From contig NCJK01000001.1 of assembly GCA_002282445.1 (NCBI GenBank), positions 62,001 through 126,000 of the forward strand: 64,000 nucleotides of DNA. The letters are read 5' to 3'. The notes under the pieces are model-generated. The model had not been told where the DNA came from and did no database searches. It saw only the letters and a program-made list of their open reading frames with translations. Shown piece after piece: positions 1 to 6,743 of this stretch (its first letter is position 1; each line of letters begins with the position of its first letter). The DNA comes from Burkholderiales bacterium 39-55-53 (GTDB taxonomy: Bacteria; Pseudomonadota; Gammaproteobacteria; Burkholderiales; Burkholderiaceae_C). The translations under genes and the position numbers were made by a program.

Positions 1-895
1 CGATCCAATGAATGGGTAAAGTCAACTTGGACAAAATAGGAGCCATCAAACGAGGCGCGTGCAAAGCCACAGGTGCAGGCTGCACGCTGGCCAAAAATTC
101 ACTGAGCACTTGGGCGTGCCAACCAATGCGATGCATCGCTACTTTTTTAGGCTTGTCGGACAAGCCAAAGCCTGGCAAATCTAGCGCGATCACTGCCTCT
201 GAGGATTGCAACTGAGCGATGTATTGCGCGCTCCAGCCATCGAGCCCGTGTAAATAAACGTGCGGCGCTTGTAGTGAGTCTTGTCGGTTGTCAAACCAAT
301 GCAAACGCAAGCCTTCCAAAGCTCGCAATTCGGCTGTGAAATGCGACAGCGACAAAGGCACATCCAACCCAGCAAACGCACGATCAGGTGTGCGCAAAGC
401 GTCTTCGCGCAAAGGCACTTTGCTGAGTTGTTGCTGAGCACGGCGTTGCTCAAAAAAGCCTTGCAGCACTTGTGCACATTCATCGGCCAACACACCGCCC
501 GTGACGTGGGTTTGGTGGTTGATATGTTCGTTTGCAAATAAATTGAGCACCGAACCAGCAGCACCTGTTTTGGGCTCGGTCGCACCAAACACCACGCGCT
601 TGAATCGCGCATGCAACGCAGCGCCGCTACACATGGCGCAAGGCTCAAGCGTCACGTAGAGAGTGCAGTCGTCCAACCGGTAGTTGCCCAGCACTTGTGC
701 TACAGCACGCATGGCATTGACTTCGGCATGTGCCGTCGGGTCAAGGCTGCCCAGTGGGGCGTTGTGCGCAGAGGCAATCACCTGCCCTGCCCTCACCACC
801 ACCGCGCCTACGGGAACTTCGCCCGCATCAGCGGCGGTTTGCGCTTGGCGCAGGGCCAGTTGCATAAAACCTATGTCTTCAGGCGAATGAGTCAT
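1..895 (-). CDS. tadA: tRNA adenosine(34) deaminase TadA fused to an alpha/beta-hydrolase-like domain (partial)
   Basis: The reading frame opens at ATG 895 and stays open to the window edge, giving at least 298 residues without a stop. Residues 1-155 are a TadA-type deaminase, which converts A34 to inosine in the tRNA-Arg anticodon. The zinc and catalytic site is intact: H56-A-E58 and P-C86-A-M-C89. From about residue 195 the chain continues as an alpha/beta hydrolase, with an HG oxyanion motif at 216-217 and DLPGFGLSD at 239-247. Where the family has its G-x-S/D-x-G nucleophile elbow (about 277-283) this protein reads VALHAPR, so the hydrolase part may lack the usual nucleophile. Stand-alone TadA is about 160 aa, so this is a fusion. 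The ATG overlaps the stop of the upstream paiB-like gene (ATGA). The C-terminus lies outside the window. Confidence 0.85.
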   Translation of the reverse strand, partial: MTHSPEDIGFMQLALRQAQTAADAGEVPVGAVVVRAGQVIASAHNAPLGSLDPTAHAEVNAMRAVAQVLGNYRLDDCTLYVTLEPCAMCSGAALHARFKRVVFGATEPKTGAAGSVLNLFANEHINHQTHVTGGVLADECAQVLQGFFEQRRAQQQLSKVPLREDALRTPDRAFAGLDVPLSLSHFTAELRALEGLRLHWFDNRQDSLQAPHVYLHGLDGWSAQYIAQLQSSEAVIALDLPGFGLSDKPKKVAMHRIGWHAQVLSEFLASVQPAPVALHAPRLMAPILSKLTLPIHWI

Positions 896-1512
896 GGTTG
901 AACCATGCCGAGCTTAACCATCCAATCGGCCAAAGCCTGTTCATCTTCTGTACCCTGTGCGTATGCAGCATGCATGGCAACGTGCGATTCGGGTCGATGT
1001 TGGTTGAGCTTGATGGCGCATTGCACATCAGTGATGCGCAGCTCGAACGCCACAATGGCACTGAGCATTTTGTTTTGGTAGTCCTCGGCCAAACCACGCC
1101 ATTGTTTGGCATAAGGCGGCTCGTGGTCGCCAATGAGTTGCTTGAGCAAACGGTCTTTGGCCTCAGGTTCTTCAACCAGTTGCGCTTCAACCTTGGCATG
1201 CACCGCCAAGTAGCTCCATGTGGGCACACGCGTGAGGTCTGGATAGACCTTGGGCGACATATAGGCCTGCGGGCCCATGAACGTCACCAAGGCTTGGGGG
1301 CGCGCTTGCAAGTAGCGCCAGTGGGGGTTGGCTTTGGCGCAATGGCCCAACAACACGTGTTGGCCATTGGCTTGCGTCAAATGAAGGGGGATGTGTGTGA
1401 CGGCTGGAAAACCACCGTCATCCACACTGATAAGGCTTGCAAATGGATACGCCCGCATAAGAGCGAGCGCATGATCCTCATCTTTGGCTTTGAACTGCGG
1501 AGGCAGGTACAT
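892..1512 (-). CDS. PaiB-like FMN-binding split-barrel protein
   Basis: A 206-aa protein that begins MYLPPQFKAKDE, as PaiB/FMN-binding negative transcriptional regulators do. Further matches to the family are HIPLHL near residue 60, a region HCAKANPHW near 77-85, and a VPTWSYLAVHAKV block near 116-128. The family folds as a split-barrel flavin-binding dimer. In Bacillus it was described as a negative regulator of sporulation and protease genes, but in proteobacteria its role is unproven. The length matches the family (about 200-210 aa). The stop codon overlaps the tadA start by 4 nt, so the two are probably translationally coupled. Regulation of transcription should not be assumed from the family name. 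Confidence 0.85.
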   Translation of the reverse strand: MYLPPQFKAKDEDHALALMRAYPFASLISVDDGGFPAVTHIPLHLTQANGQHVLLGHCAKANPHWRYLQARPQALVTFMGPQAYMSPKVYPDLTRVPTWSYLAVHAKVEAQLVEEPEAKDRLLKQLIGDHEPPYAKQWRGLAEDYQNKMLSAIVAFELRITDVQCAIKLNQHRPESHVAMHAAYAQGTEDEQALADWMVKLGMVQP

Positions 1513-1536
1513 GCCAAATGACCGCTGACGGTCCGT

Positions 1537-1797
1537 TTAAAAACGACGCTTAACGGCTGGGCCGCCTGGGGCCTTGCCTTCGATGTGACGGAAGGTCACG
1601 CGGGCTTTGTTCATGTCGTAAGGCGACAGTTCAACCGTGACCTTGTCGCCTTCGATGATGCGGATGCGGTGCAGGCGCATTTTGCCTGCGGTGTATGCGA
1701 TCAGTGAGTGACCGTTTTCCAGGGTGACGCGGTAGCGAGAGTCGGGCAAGACCTCGTGTACGACACCCTTCATTTCGATCATTTCTTCTTTTGCCAT
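1537..1797 (-). CDS. infA: translation initiation factor IF-1 (C-terminally extended type)
   Basis: An 86-aa OB-fold protein that binds the 30S A site and helps start-codon selection. The core is clearly IF-1: [11 protein letters not shown] at the N-terminus, then [21 protein letters not shown] and the SPYD motif. Canonical IF-1 is about 72 aa and ends shortly after the last strand. This one carries a basic tail of about 14 residues ending VKRRF. Burkholderiales often encode two IF-1 copies, one in the ribosomal-protein cluster and one elsewhere; this isolated locus next to paiB is probably the second. That duplication is family knowledge and cannot be seen here. About 90 bp of AT-rich sequence separates it from the gene to its right. 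Confidence 0.93.
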   Translation of the reverse strand: MAKEEMIEMKGVVHEVLPDSRYRVTLENGHSLIAYTAGKMRLHRIRIIEGDKVTVELSPYDMNKARVTFRHIEGKAPGGPAVKRRF

Positions 1798-1886
1798 GTA
1801 CTCAGTGTTCTCTAATTAAAAATTTAAGCCCAAATCGGGCAATTGCTAACAACCTCCGATTGTAGGACGTTTGGCGTTGAGCAGAT

Positions 1887-2285
1887 TTATGCTTGGGTGG
1901 GCTGGCCCACGAAGGCCTTGTTCGCGATTTTCCAGCCGTCTTGGGTTTGCAGCAGCACGAAGTAGTCGGTAAAGGTGATCGCCCCGTGGACCAACGTCAC
2001 GCGTGCGCTCGCGGCTGTTCCAGCCACTTCAATCCAATCAATGCTGCGGCGGCGTGTGGCTTCGTCCGCTGCTGGTTTGCCGCCAAAGCGTTCACAGTAA
2101 ACGTTCAGTGGCCAAGAAGTGAACACACCTTCGCGCATGGATTCGATGTGGGCGCTGGGCAAAAACGCTTGACGCATATAGCTCGCATCGTCATGCGCAT
2201 GGCCAAAAAAATATTGCTCAATCGGCGCGCAGGCTGCCAGCTGCTCTGCGGTCAGCTCCGAACGGCTTGAGGTTGAAGGCGTCAT
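1887..2285 (-). CDS. NTF2-like (SnoaL/lumazine-binding-like) small protein
   Basis: A protein of about 132 aa with the cone-shaped NTF2/SnoaL pattern. A helix (QLAACAPIEQYF) is followed by a FLPSAHIES strand, then RVTLVHGAITFTDYFVLLQ and GWKIANKAF. Members of the Lumazine_bd_2 / SnoaL-like group have varied or unknown ligands, so no reaction is assigned. I chose ATG 2285 over the upstream in-frame GTG at 2300. The GTG lies inside a relic of the guaA 3' end (GAG TGG GAA TAA read on the minus strand). Before the island inserted, this ATG would have followed the guaA stop by 5 nt. The gene was therefore probably the downstream partner of guaA and is now separated from it by 16 kb. Confidence 0.72.
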   Translation of the reverse strand: MTPSTSSRSELTAEQLAACAPIEQYFFGHAHDDASYMRQAFLPSAHIESMREGVFTSWPLNVYCERFGGKPAADEATRRRSIDWIEVAGTAASARVTLVHGAITFTDYFVLLQTQDGWKIANKAFVGQPTQA

Positions 2286-2294
2286 TTCTGTTAT

Positions 2295-2305
2295 TCCCAC
2301 TCAAT
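2295..2305. repeat. distal attachment site (attR-like), 11-bp direct repeat
   Basis: TCCCACTCAAT, identical to 18353-18363. The sequence to its left still encodes the last residues and TAA stop of an ancestral guaA on the minus strand, directly before the NTF2-like gene. This marks the far end of the island. Confidence 0.85.
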
Positions 2306-2366
2306 AATCACCTTGCAAAAAGTTGTTTAATAACAACGAGTTACAAGCGTAATTTTTTTGTGTGTA

Positions 2367-2383
2367 ACTTTTGTGCAACTTTT
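2367..2383 (+). repeat. putative integrase arm-type site, left end
   Basis: ACTTTTGTGCAACTTTT lies about 60 bp inside the left attachment site. Related strings (ACTTTTGTGTAAGTTG at 18297-18312 and ACTTTTTTGTGCAGG at 18222-18236) lie about 40-130 bp inside the right end. A 7-bp inverted pair (AGCGTAA at 2346-2352, TTACGCT at 18334-18340) also brackets the element. Integrase arm-binding is inferred from position only. Confidence 0.4.
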
Positions 2384-2528
2384 TGGTTTGTTGTGTTCTC
2401 ATAGTTACGTCGTCCAAGCGAATTCCAGCATTGTACGTGTACTAAAAGTTACACGCTGTGCTATTTCATCAAGCTGAAAAATCATTAAGAATTACTAGGA
2501 ACGCTATGTTGCTGGTAACCTTCTATCA

Positions 2529-3353
2529 ATGAAAAGAATACGACAAGAACGAAGAAATGGTTCTGTCCATATTTTTCGCCCAATCGACGTTGATGTGGCA
2601 GCAAAAATTTGGCCATTACTAGGCACCTACCAGCATCAAGATTGGGCTGTACCTCTTGATCGGGAACTCCTAGCTAGCATCGTTGGAAAAGCTGCGACAG
2701 ATGCGTTTTATGGCATAGCTGATTCACAAGTTCAAAACATACAACTTAGAACGTTGTTGCGAGAACCATTACGTAGCGCAGACATTAGAAAAAGAAATGC
2801 AGCTATTAAATGGATTGTTTATGACTGGGGAAACATTCCACCAAAAGCAGAACAAGACGAAGACCGCCTTTTCAAAATGTGCGCAGAGCTAAACGACTAT
2901 GCTGATGCTGACGTTAAGCAGTTTATTGTTAAACACAAAATTGATCGTATTGCATCTTGGAGCAAAGTACTAGCTTTTGCAGACAGTGATAAGTACGCAA
3001 TATTTGATGCACGGGTTGCAATGTCACTGAATGCTTTGCTAGATGAAGTAAATTTCAAACGTAAGTTTTTTATGCCTCCATCAATTTCCAAGCCGTTAAA
3101 CAACATATTTGGAAAAATACGCAATCAAGTAAATGCTGATTACGAGGGGAAAAAGCTCTCTTATATGGGGTATCTCGAGTACACATCATTGCTAAACAGC
3201 ATAGTTGAGCAAGGCTTAGCTCCAAACATTCTTCAAGCTGAAATGCAGTTGTTTGCACACGGAAAAAAAATGGGTAACAAATATGCAAGAAAGTACAAAA
3301 TGCCTATCCCCTACCCTGAGGAAGAACAAGGTAACTTGCAATTTGCAAGTTAG
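2529..3353 (+). CDS. unknown protein, first gene of the island
   Basis: A 274-aa protein not recognised as a named family. It is predicted soluble, mostly helical and basic at both ends, with no signal peptide or membrane segment. The central stretch (about 142-170) reads IASWSKVLAFADSDKYAIFDARVA. That resembles the helix-rich region of DNA-glycosylase-like (HhH-type) hypothetical proteins, but I cannot see a certain HhH-GPD hairpin or catalytic Asp/Lys, so this stays a weak resemblance. Its codons are AT-rich like the rest of the island. It stands alone on the plus strand, and its last codons contain a 19-bp palindrome repeated near the other end of the island. The start is ATG 2529, with no strong ribosome-binding site. 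Confidence 0.6.
   Translation: MKRIRQERRNGSVHIFRPIDVDVAAKIWPLLGTYQHQDWAVPLDRELLASIVGKAATDAFYGIADSQVQNIQLRTLLREPLRSADIRKRNAAIKWIVYDWGNIPPKAEQDEDRLFKMCAELNDYADADVKQFIVKHKIDRIASWSKVLAFADSDKYAIFDARVAMSLNALLDEVNFKRKFFMPPSISKPLNNIFGKIRNQVNADYEGKKLSYMGYLEYTSLLNSIVEQGLAPNILQAEMQLFAHGKKMGNKYARKYKMPIPYPEEEQGNLQFAS
3333..3351. repeat. 19-bp palindrome, copy 1
   Basis: AACTTGCAA-T-TTGCAAGTT followed by AG, with perfect 9-bp arms. It lies in the last codons of the 274-aa gene. An almost identical palindrome (central base C) is at 16086-16104. It could be an operator or protein-binding site of the island, or fold as a 7-bp RNA hairpin; no T-tract follows. Confidence 0.7.
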
Positions 3354-3455
3354 GCTGAAACCATTTGAACTATGCCTGTTACAAAGAAAGTGACTACCTA
3401 TGCAACCCATACGGTTGGAGCTAAAAATCGGCGATTTTGACTCGTTTGAATGGTT

Positions 3456-3824
3456 TTAGTATTCGCTTACCAGCATTCCAACCCAGTACCTTCCATCCCA
3501 GCAAGCGTATAGCCTGTACTCATCAAACGGAAAGTCCGCGTAGTCTAATCGTTGCTGTACTAGCAAGTTGCCATTTCCATCCTCAATGTTCACGATGCCG
3601 CCGTTGTTCTTTCTCGTGAACTTAAGAACAGTGAACGGATTTTGATTAAAGTCAACGTCACTCAAATGCAAACCATAAAGCTGCGCTAGCCAATAGCAGT
3701 CAGCGTTATCCATTAAGTATCGAAGCCCGTCAGTTACAACAAACGTTGGTAATAGCCTGTAGTAGTGTTCCGAGCCAATAAATTGGCTGAGATTACCAAG
3801 CAATTCAGCAGCATTTTTTTTCAT
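3456..3824 (-). CDS. DUF6876-family mobile-element protein
   Basis: A 122-aa protein with the pattern of DUF6876 proteins found on plasmids and islands of proteobacteria. It has an N-terminal LGNLSQFIGSEHYYR segment, then TDGLRYLMDNADCYWL, a strand pair ending in EDGNGNLLVQQ, and a C-terminal FPFDEYRLYACWDG. Function is unknown. The start ATG overlaps the stop of the 52-aa gene upstream (ATGA), so the two are probably translationally coupled. The family call is from memory of the motif order. Confidence 0.7.
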   Translation of the reverse strand: MKKNAAELLGNLSQFIGSEHYYRLLPTFVVTDGLRYLMDNADCYWLAQLYGLHLSDVDFNQNPFTVLKFTRKNNGGIVNIEDGNGNLLVQQRLDYADFPFDEYRLYACWDGRYWVGMLVSEY

Positions 3825-3979
3825 AGCGGCTTTGCTGCAACTTTAGCCAATGACTGCTGTGCATTACGCATCTTCAAACGTAGCGCAGCTTCTTTAGCCC
3901 TCTTCTGCGCTATCTTTGCTTGCTGCTTTAACAAGTTGACTTGCTGGCTTGCGCCATCAACGATTTCATTTATACGCAT
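3821..3979 (-). CDS. small coiled-coil protein (52 aa)
   Basis: A short frame from ATG 3979 to TGA 3821. A strong AGGAGA ribosome-binding site lies 6 nt upstream of the start, and the stop overlaps the DUF6876 gene. The product is a single charged helix (QQAKIAQKRAKEAALRLKMR and onwards), rich in Lys, Ala, Gln and Arg, with no membrane segment. Similar short basic helical proteins accompany DUF6876/DUF6641 genes in Burkholderiales mobile elements. Function is unknown. Confidence 0.68.
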   Translation of the reverse strand: MRINEIVDGASQQVNLLKQQAKIAQKRAKEAALRLKMRNAQQSLAKVAAKPL

Positions 3980-4045
3980 TTATCTTCTCCTGTTGTATTT
4001 ATTGGTGGGGATGCTGGCGCTTGAAACGACAACACCCCCAAGCCG

Positions 4046-4483
4046 TTACTTGAGAAAACCACTACGTAACTGACCAGATACAGCTTCAATCTGCGTATCA
4101 AGCTCACCAGCAAGAACGGCAGTATTTACAGCTTCCAATGCCTCAATCAGTGCGTCAGGGCTTGCAACTTCAATCGCAGACTTGCCCTTTGCAAGCTCAA
4201 TCACCTTTGCGCCGTAGCGCACAGCAATACAGCATTTACCGTTTTCAGCAACAAACCACCAAGGTTTGATGCGTTTTGGTACTACGACAGTCACCCGTTC
4301 GCCGTCCGTGTTCGTGACCGTTTTGTTCTTTGTTGGCGAGTATGTTTCGCCCAAACTTTGTGCGCGAGCAAGTTGGATTTGCTCAAACACTTTGCTGCTC
4401 AATTTGTTCCGGCGTTGAACAACCGGTGGTTGGTTACTTGGTTTTTTAGCTGCTACAAGCTTGAGTGATGCAAGGGTTGCCAT
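4046..4483 (-). CDS. DUF6641-family mobile-element protein
   Basis: A 145-aa protein starting MATLASLKLVAAKK, the hallmark N-terminus of DUF6641 proteins of Burkholderiales islands. Next come PPVVQRRNKLSSKVFEQIQLA, a basic VVVPKRIKPWWFVAENGK segment and VRYGAKVIELAKGKSAIEV. The start is ATG 4483 with a GAAGGAAA ribosome-binding site; a longer frame upstream is not needed. Function is unknown. It is the first of three minus-strand genes (DUF6641, 52-aa helix, DUF6876) that look like the ancestral mobile-element backbone rather than cargo. Confidence 0.75.
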   Translation of the reverse strand: MATLASLKLVAAKKPSNQPPVVQRRNKLSSKVFEQIQLARAQSLGETYSPTKNKTVTNTDGERVTVVVPKRIKPWWFVAENGKCCIAVRYGAKVIELAKGKSAIEVASPDALIEALEAVNTAVLAGELDTQIEAVSGQLRSGFLK

Positions 4484-4586
4484 TTGTGTTTCCTTCAAAA
4501 AGTTAATGTGGAAACACAAATTTAGTTTCAGGGCACGTAGTGGACAACCTAAAAGATTAGGACTGAACTGGTCTTAACCACAATTA

Positions 4587-5150
4587 ATGGCTATTCATAT
4601 CAGTGCGACTAAATATTTGCATATGAACAAACAGAACTACAGCCGATTAGACAACCTTATTGCTTTGCCTTGCAGCAACAAAGTTCAGTGGGTTGCAGTT
4701 GGACATACACATATGCATACGTACAACAAAACAGAGGCACAAATTCACGGAATGCTAGAAGGCACAAAAATTACAGGCAGGTTTTTTACTCGTAAATTCG
4801 TTCAATTTTTCAACGGTCGCAAAGGCTTATCTAACAGCTCACATCCAAACAATCCGCTCATCATCAGTCATCTGCACACAGGCAAACTAAACAATACAAG
4901 CAGCACTATTCACTATCACTTTGCATTTGGCAACATACCAACAGGCATTACACAACAGGAAATGATGACTGTGTTTGAAGAGCTATGGGTACACAAGGCA
5001 AAACAATCATCAAAAAGCATTTGGCTTCAAAAAGCTAGCAATGAAAACAAAGGCTGGATTACTTACGGGCACCGCGAAAACAGACTAGGCGCACAGCTAG
5101 GCTTAGACATTCACTCAACTTTTATTCCAAATCAGGCTTGGGCAAGTTAG
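4587..5150 (+). CDS. unknown protein with HYH motif, possibly HUH/Rep-like
   Basis: A 187-aa basic soluble protein not recognised with certainty. A strand-like stretch ending in H109-Y-H111 (STIHYHFAFGNIP) is followed by a helix, then a GW-x-TY segment near 157-160 and HREN-RLG. This order (H-hydrophobic-H, helix, downstream Tyr) is the general layout of HUH endonucleases such as Rep and relaxase-like proteins. A further H-x-H occurs near residues 41-44. No family profile could be checked. If real, it would be the replication or mobilisation protein of the element. The start could be ATG 4587 or ATG 4623; neither has a good ribosome-binding site. It is divergent from the DUF6641 gene. Confidence 0.5.
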   Translation: MAIHISATKYLHMNKQNYSRLDNLIALPCSNKVQWVAVGHTHMHTYNKTEAQIHGMLEGTKITGRFFTRKFVQFFNGRKGLSNSSHPNNPLIISHLHTGKLNNTSSTIHYHFAFGNIPTGITQQEMMTVFEELWVHKAKQSSKSIWLQKASNENKGWITYGHRENRLGAQLGLDIHSTFIPNQAWAS

Positions 5151-5265
5151 AGCCTTTGCTCGCTTGCTTTTTTTCTTTACTGCGTTTTAACAGCAGTAAT
5201 AGCATCGCTTTGTCTAAAAAATAAACACTCAGAAAGTGTGCGAAGCAATGTGAAAGAGCTAGCGA

Positions 5266-5487
5266 TTGAACATTGCAGAAGCGCAGCGAACAGCGTTCGC
5301 TTTCGAATGTAAATATAGAATGTTCAAAGCACAATATAAGACACGTAGCCCACACGAAACGTGGAACATACTTGGCATTTACAACAGTGAAGCTAACGCA
5401 ATTTCAAGTGCAATGCACAAAAAGAAACGCGGCGCTTTGTTGGTACGTGTTATCGACAAGCGTGGTGCTGTTGTGTTTGTCCACTAA
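5266..5487 (+). CDS. small hypothetical protein (up to 73 aa)
   Basis: An open frame from TTG 5266, or from ATG 5320 for a 55-aa product. A GAAAGAG stretch precedes the TTG. The product is basic, with an amphipathic tail LLVRVIDKRGAVVFVH. It resembles no family I can name. Its last 4 nt overlap the end of the convergent transglycosylase-like gene. It could be a shadow frame; only the island-like codon use and the tidy fit between neighbours argue for it. Confidence 0.35.
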   Translation: MNIAEAQRTAFAFECKYRMFKAQYKTRSPHETWNILGIYNSEANAISSAMHKKKRGALLVRVIDKRGAVVFVH

Positions 5488-6743
5488 CTTTTCTTGTCAT
5501 ATATGCTCCGCGAGTGAGCATCAAAAGTACCCTTGTTCTTCGCAATAAAACCACGCCAATCTCTAGCTGCAAATGCCGCATCAATTAAGTCAATGCAGTC
5601 GATGTATAGCTTAGGTGTGTTGTCTTCGCGATTAGTACTAAATGCACTTTCGTTAGCCCTCTGCACAGCATCAAGTGTCACCCAAATGTTGTGATTTGAC
5701 AGGAGCAAAAGGCTTACGTTGTCGTATTGCCGCTTATCAAACGCATCCCAATCTTGAACGTTCAAATGCCCGAGAGTCATCTTGTCACCAATAGCTGAGC
5801 TAAATGGAAATGGCTCAGTGCTACCAACTTTCTTATATGACTGAGGACTAGACTCACTTGGAAGAACCCAAGTCTTTGCATCATTTGTTAACACGGGGCT
5901 GACGTAAGCGTTTAGTTTTGGATTGGTTTTGCGAAGATTGCGCTGAATAGCAGTCAAGACAATAGCCCATTTAAGCTCCGAGACTCCAAGCGTATGAACC
6001 CAATCTAAACCTTCTGCAAAAGCTCCGTCATCGCGCATTAGTAAGACGGCATATAGCAATTGAGCCAGTCCGCCCTTGCTGCCAGCACCGCCAGCAAGAG
6101 CCCAACCACCCCAGCGGAATTTTTTAACTGCATTCCACCATTGCTCAGTTGCAACGTTATCAATGCCCTGCACTACATTCAACCACTTAGTGTGCCCTTG
6201 CCTTCGCACGTCTATGTACTGCAAGTTGTTCACAGTCATTTGTAGCAGCTGCTCCCGAGTGCAGTTGCTAAATGGTGACTCGGTTTTTTCTTCTGCAGCC
6301 CACAAAGGCATATCGATGCTCATTGCGTACGTGGAGTTGGCTTCAAGCCACCCAAAAATCCAGCTACGCACATCATCAGCACCATTCCAAGCATCAATTG
6401 CAGCTGCTGCTGGCATATGAGGCGTTAAAGCGTTATAGCCCTTTAAAGAGCCCTGCCCAATTTGATAACCTCCACTATCGCCAATAACAACTGCTGTGTT
6501 CCTGTCGGCTCTTGTTACTGCATTGTCGGGATTCGCTCCAACTTGGTAGTTCCCGATTGAATGTAGCAAATATGGGTAATGCCACAGCTTATTGCTTTCA
6601 TTCCAGTATTCCAAATCTTCAATGCTAAGTCCTGCTGGAAATGGACGATTGCCTAGCGTCTCGGTTACCAAGCAACGAGCATAGGTATCGTTGATTGCTG
6701 GCAAAAAAACTGCGTAGTCGGTGATATTGAAGTCGCTACGCAT
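5484..6743 (-). CDS. DpdA/TGT-like base transglycosylase
   Basis: A 419-aa protein with the motif order of the tRNA-guanine transglycosylase TIM-barrel superfamily. It has G-D89-SGGYQ (88-94; TGT has SDSGGFQ), SIDMP at 142-146, NVVQG at 189-193 (TGT: xIVQG), WALAGG near 214-219 and HTLGVSELK at 250-258. TGTs exchange a guanine for queuine or a 7-deazaguanine. The DpdA branch does this in DNA. The tRNA-type zinc cluster (CxCxxC) is absent, and I cannot place the canonical second Asp (FDC motif of TGT), so chemistry is inferred. The phage/DpdA-like variant fits better than tRNA TGT. The start ATG overlaps the end of the 629-aa gene by 8 nt. This is the last gene of the hsdMSR operon. No 7-deazaguanine synthesis genes are nearby. 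Confidence 0.75.
   Translation of the reverse strand: MRSDFNITDYAVFLPAINDTYARCLVTETLGNRPFPAGLSIEDLEYWNESNKLWHYPYLLHSIGNYQVGANPDNAVTRADRNTAVVIGDSGGYQIGQGSLKGYNALTPHMPAAAAIDAWNGADDVRSWIFGWLEANSTYAMSIDMPLWAAEEKTESPFSNCTREQLLQMTVNNLQYIDVRRQGHTKWLNVVQGIDNVATEQWWNAVKKFRWGGWALAGGAGSKGGLAQLLYAVLLMRDDGAFAEGLDWVHTLGVSELKWAIVLTAIQRNLRKTNPKLNAYVSPVLTNDAKTWVLPSESSPQSYKKVGSTEPFPFSSAIGDKMTLGHLNVQDWDAFDKRQYDNVSLLLLSNHNIWVTLDAVQRANESAFSTNREDNTPKLYIDCIDLIDAAFAARDWRGFIAKNKGTFDAHSRSIYDKKS

Noticed and set aside
898-1521. Long plus-strand frame opposite the PaiB-like gene
   Set aside because: It is antisense to a well-supported family member and shows no motif, so it is a shadow frame.
2286-2300. Longer NTF2-like protein from GTG 2300
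   Set aside because: The extra codons overlap the leftover guaA end; ATG 2285 follows the ancestral guaA stop by 5 nt.
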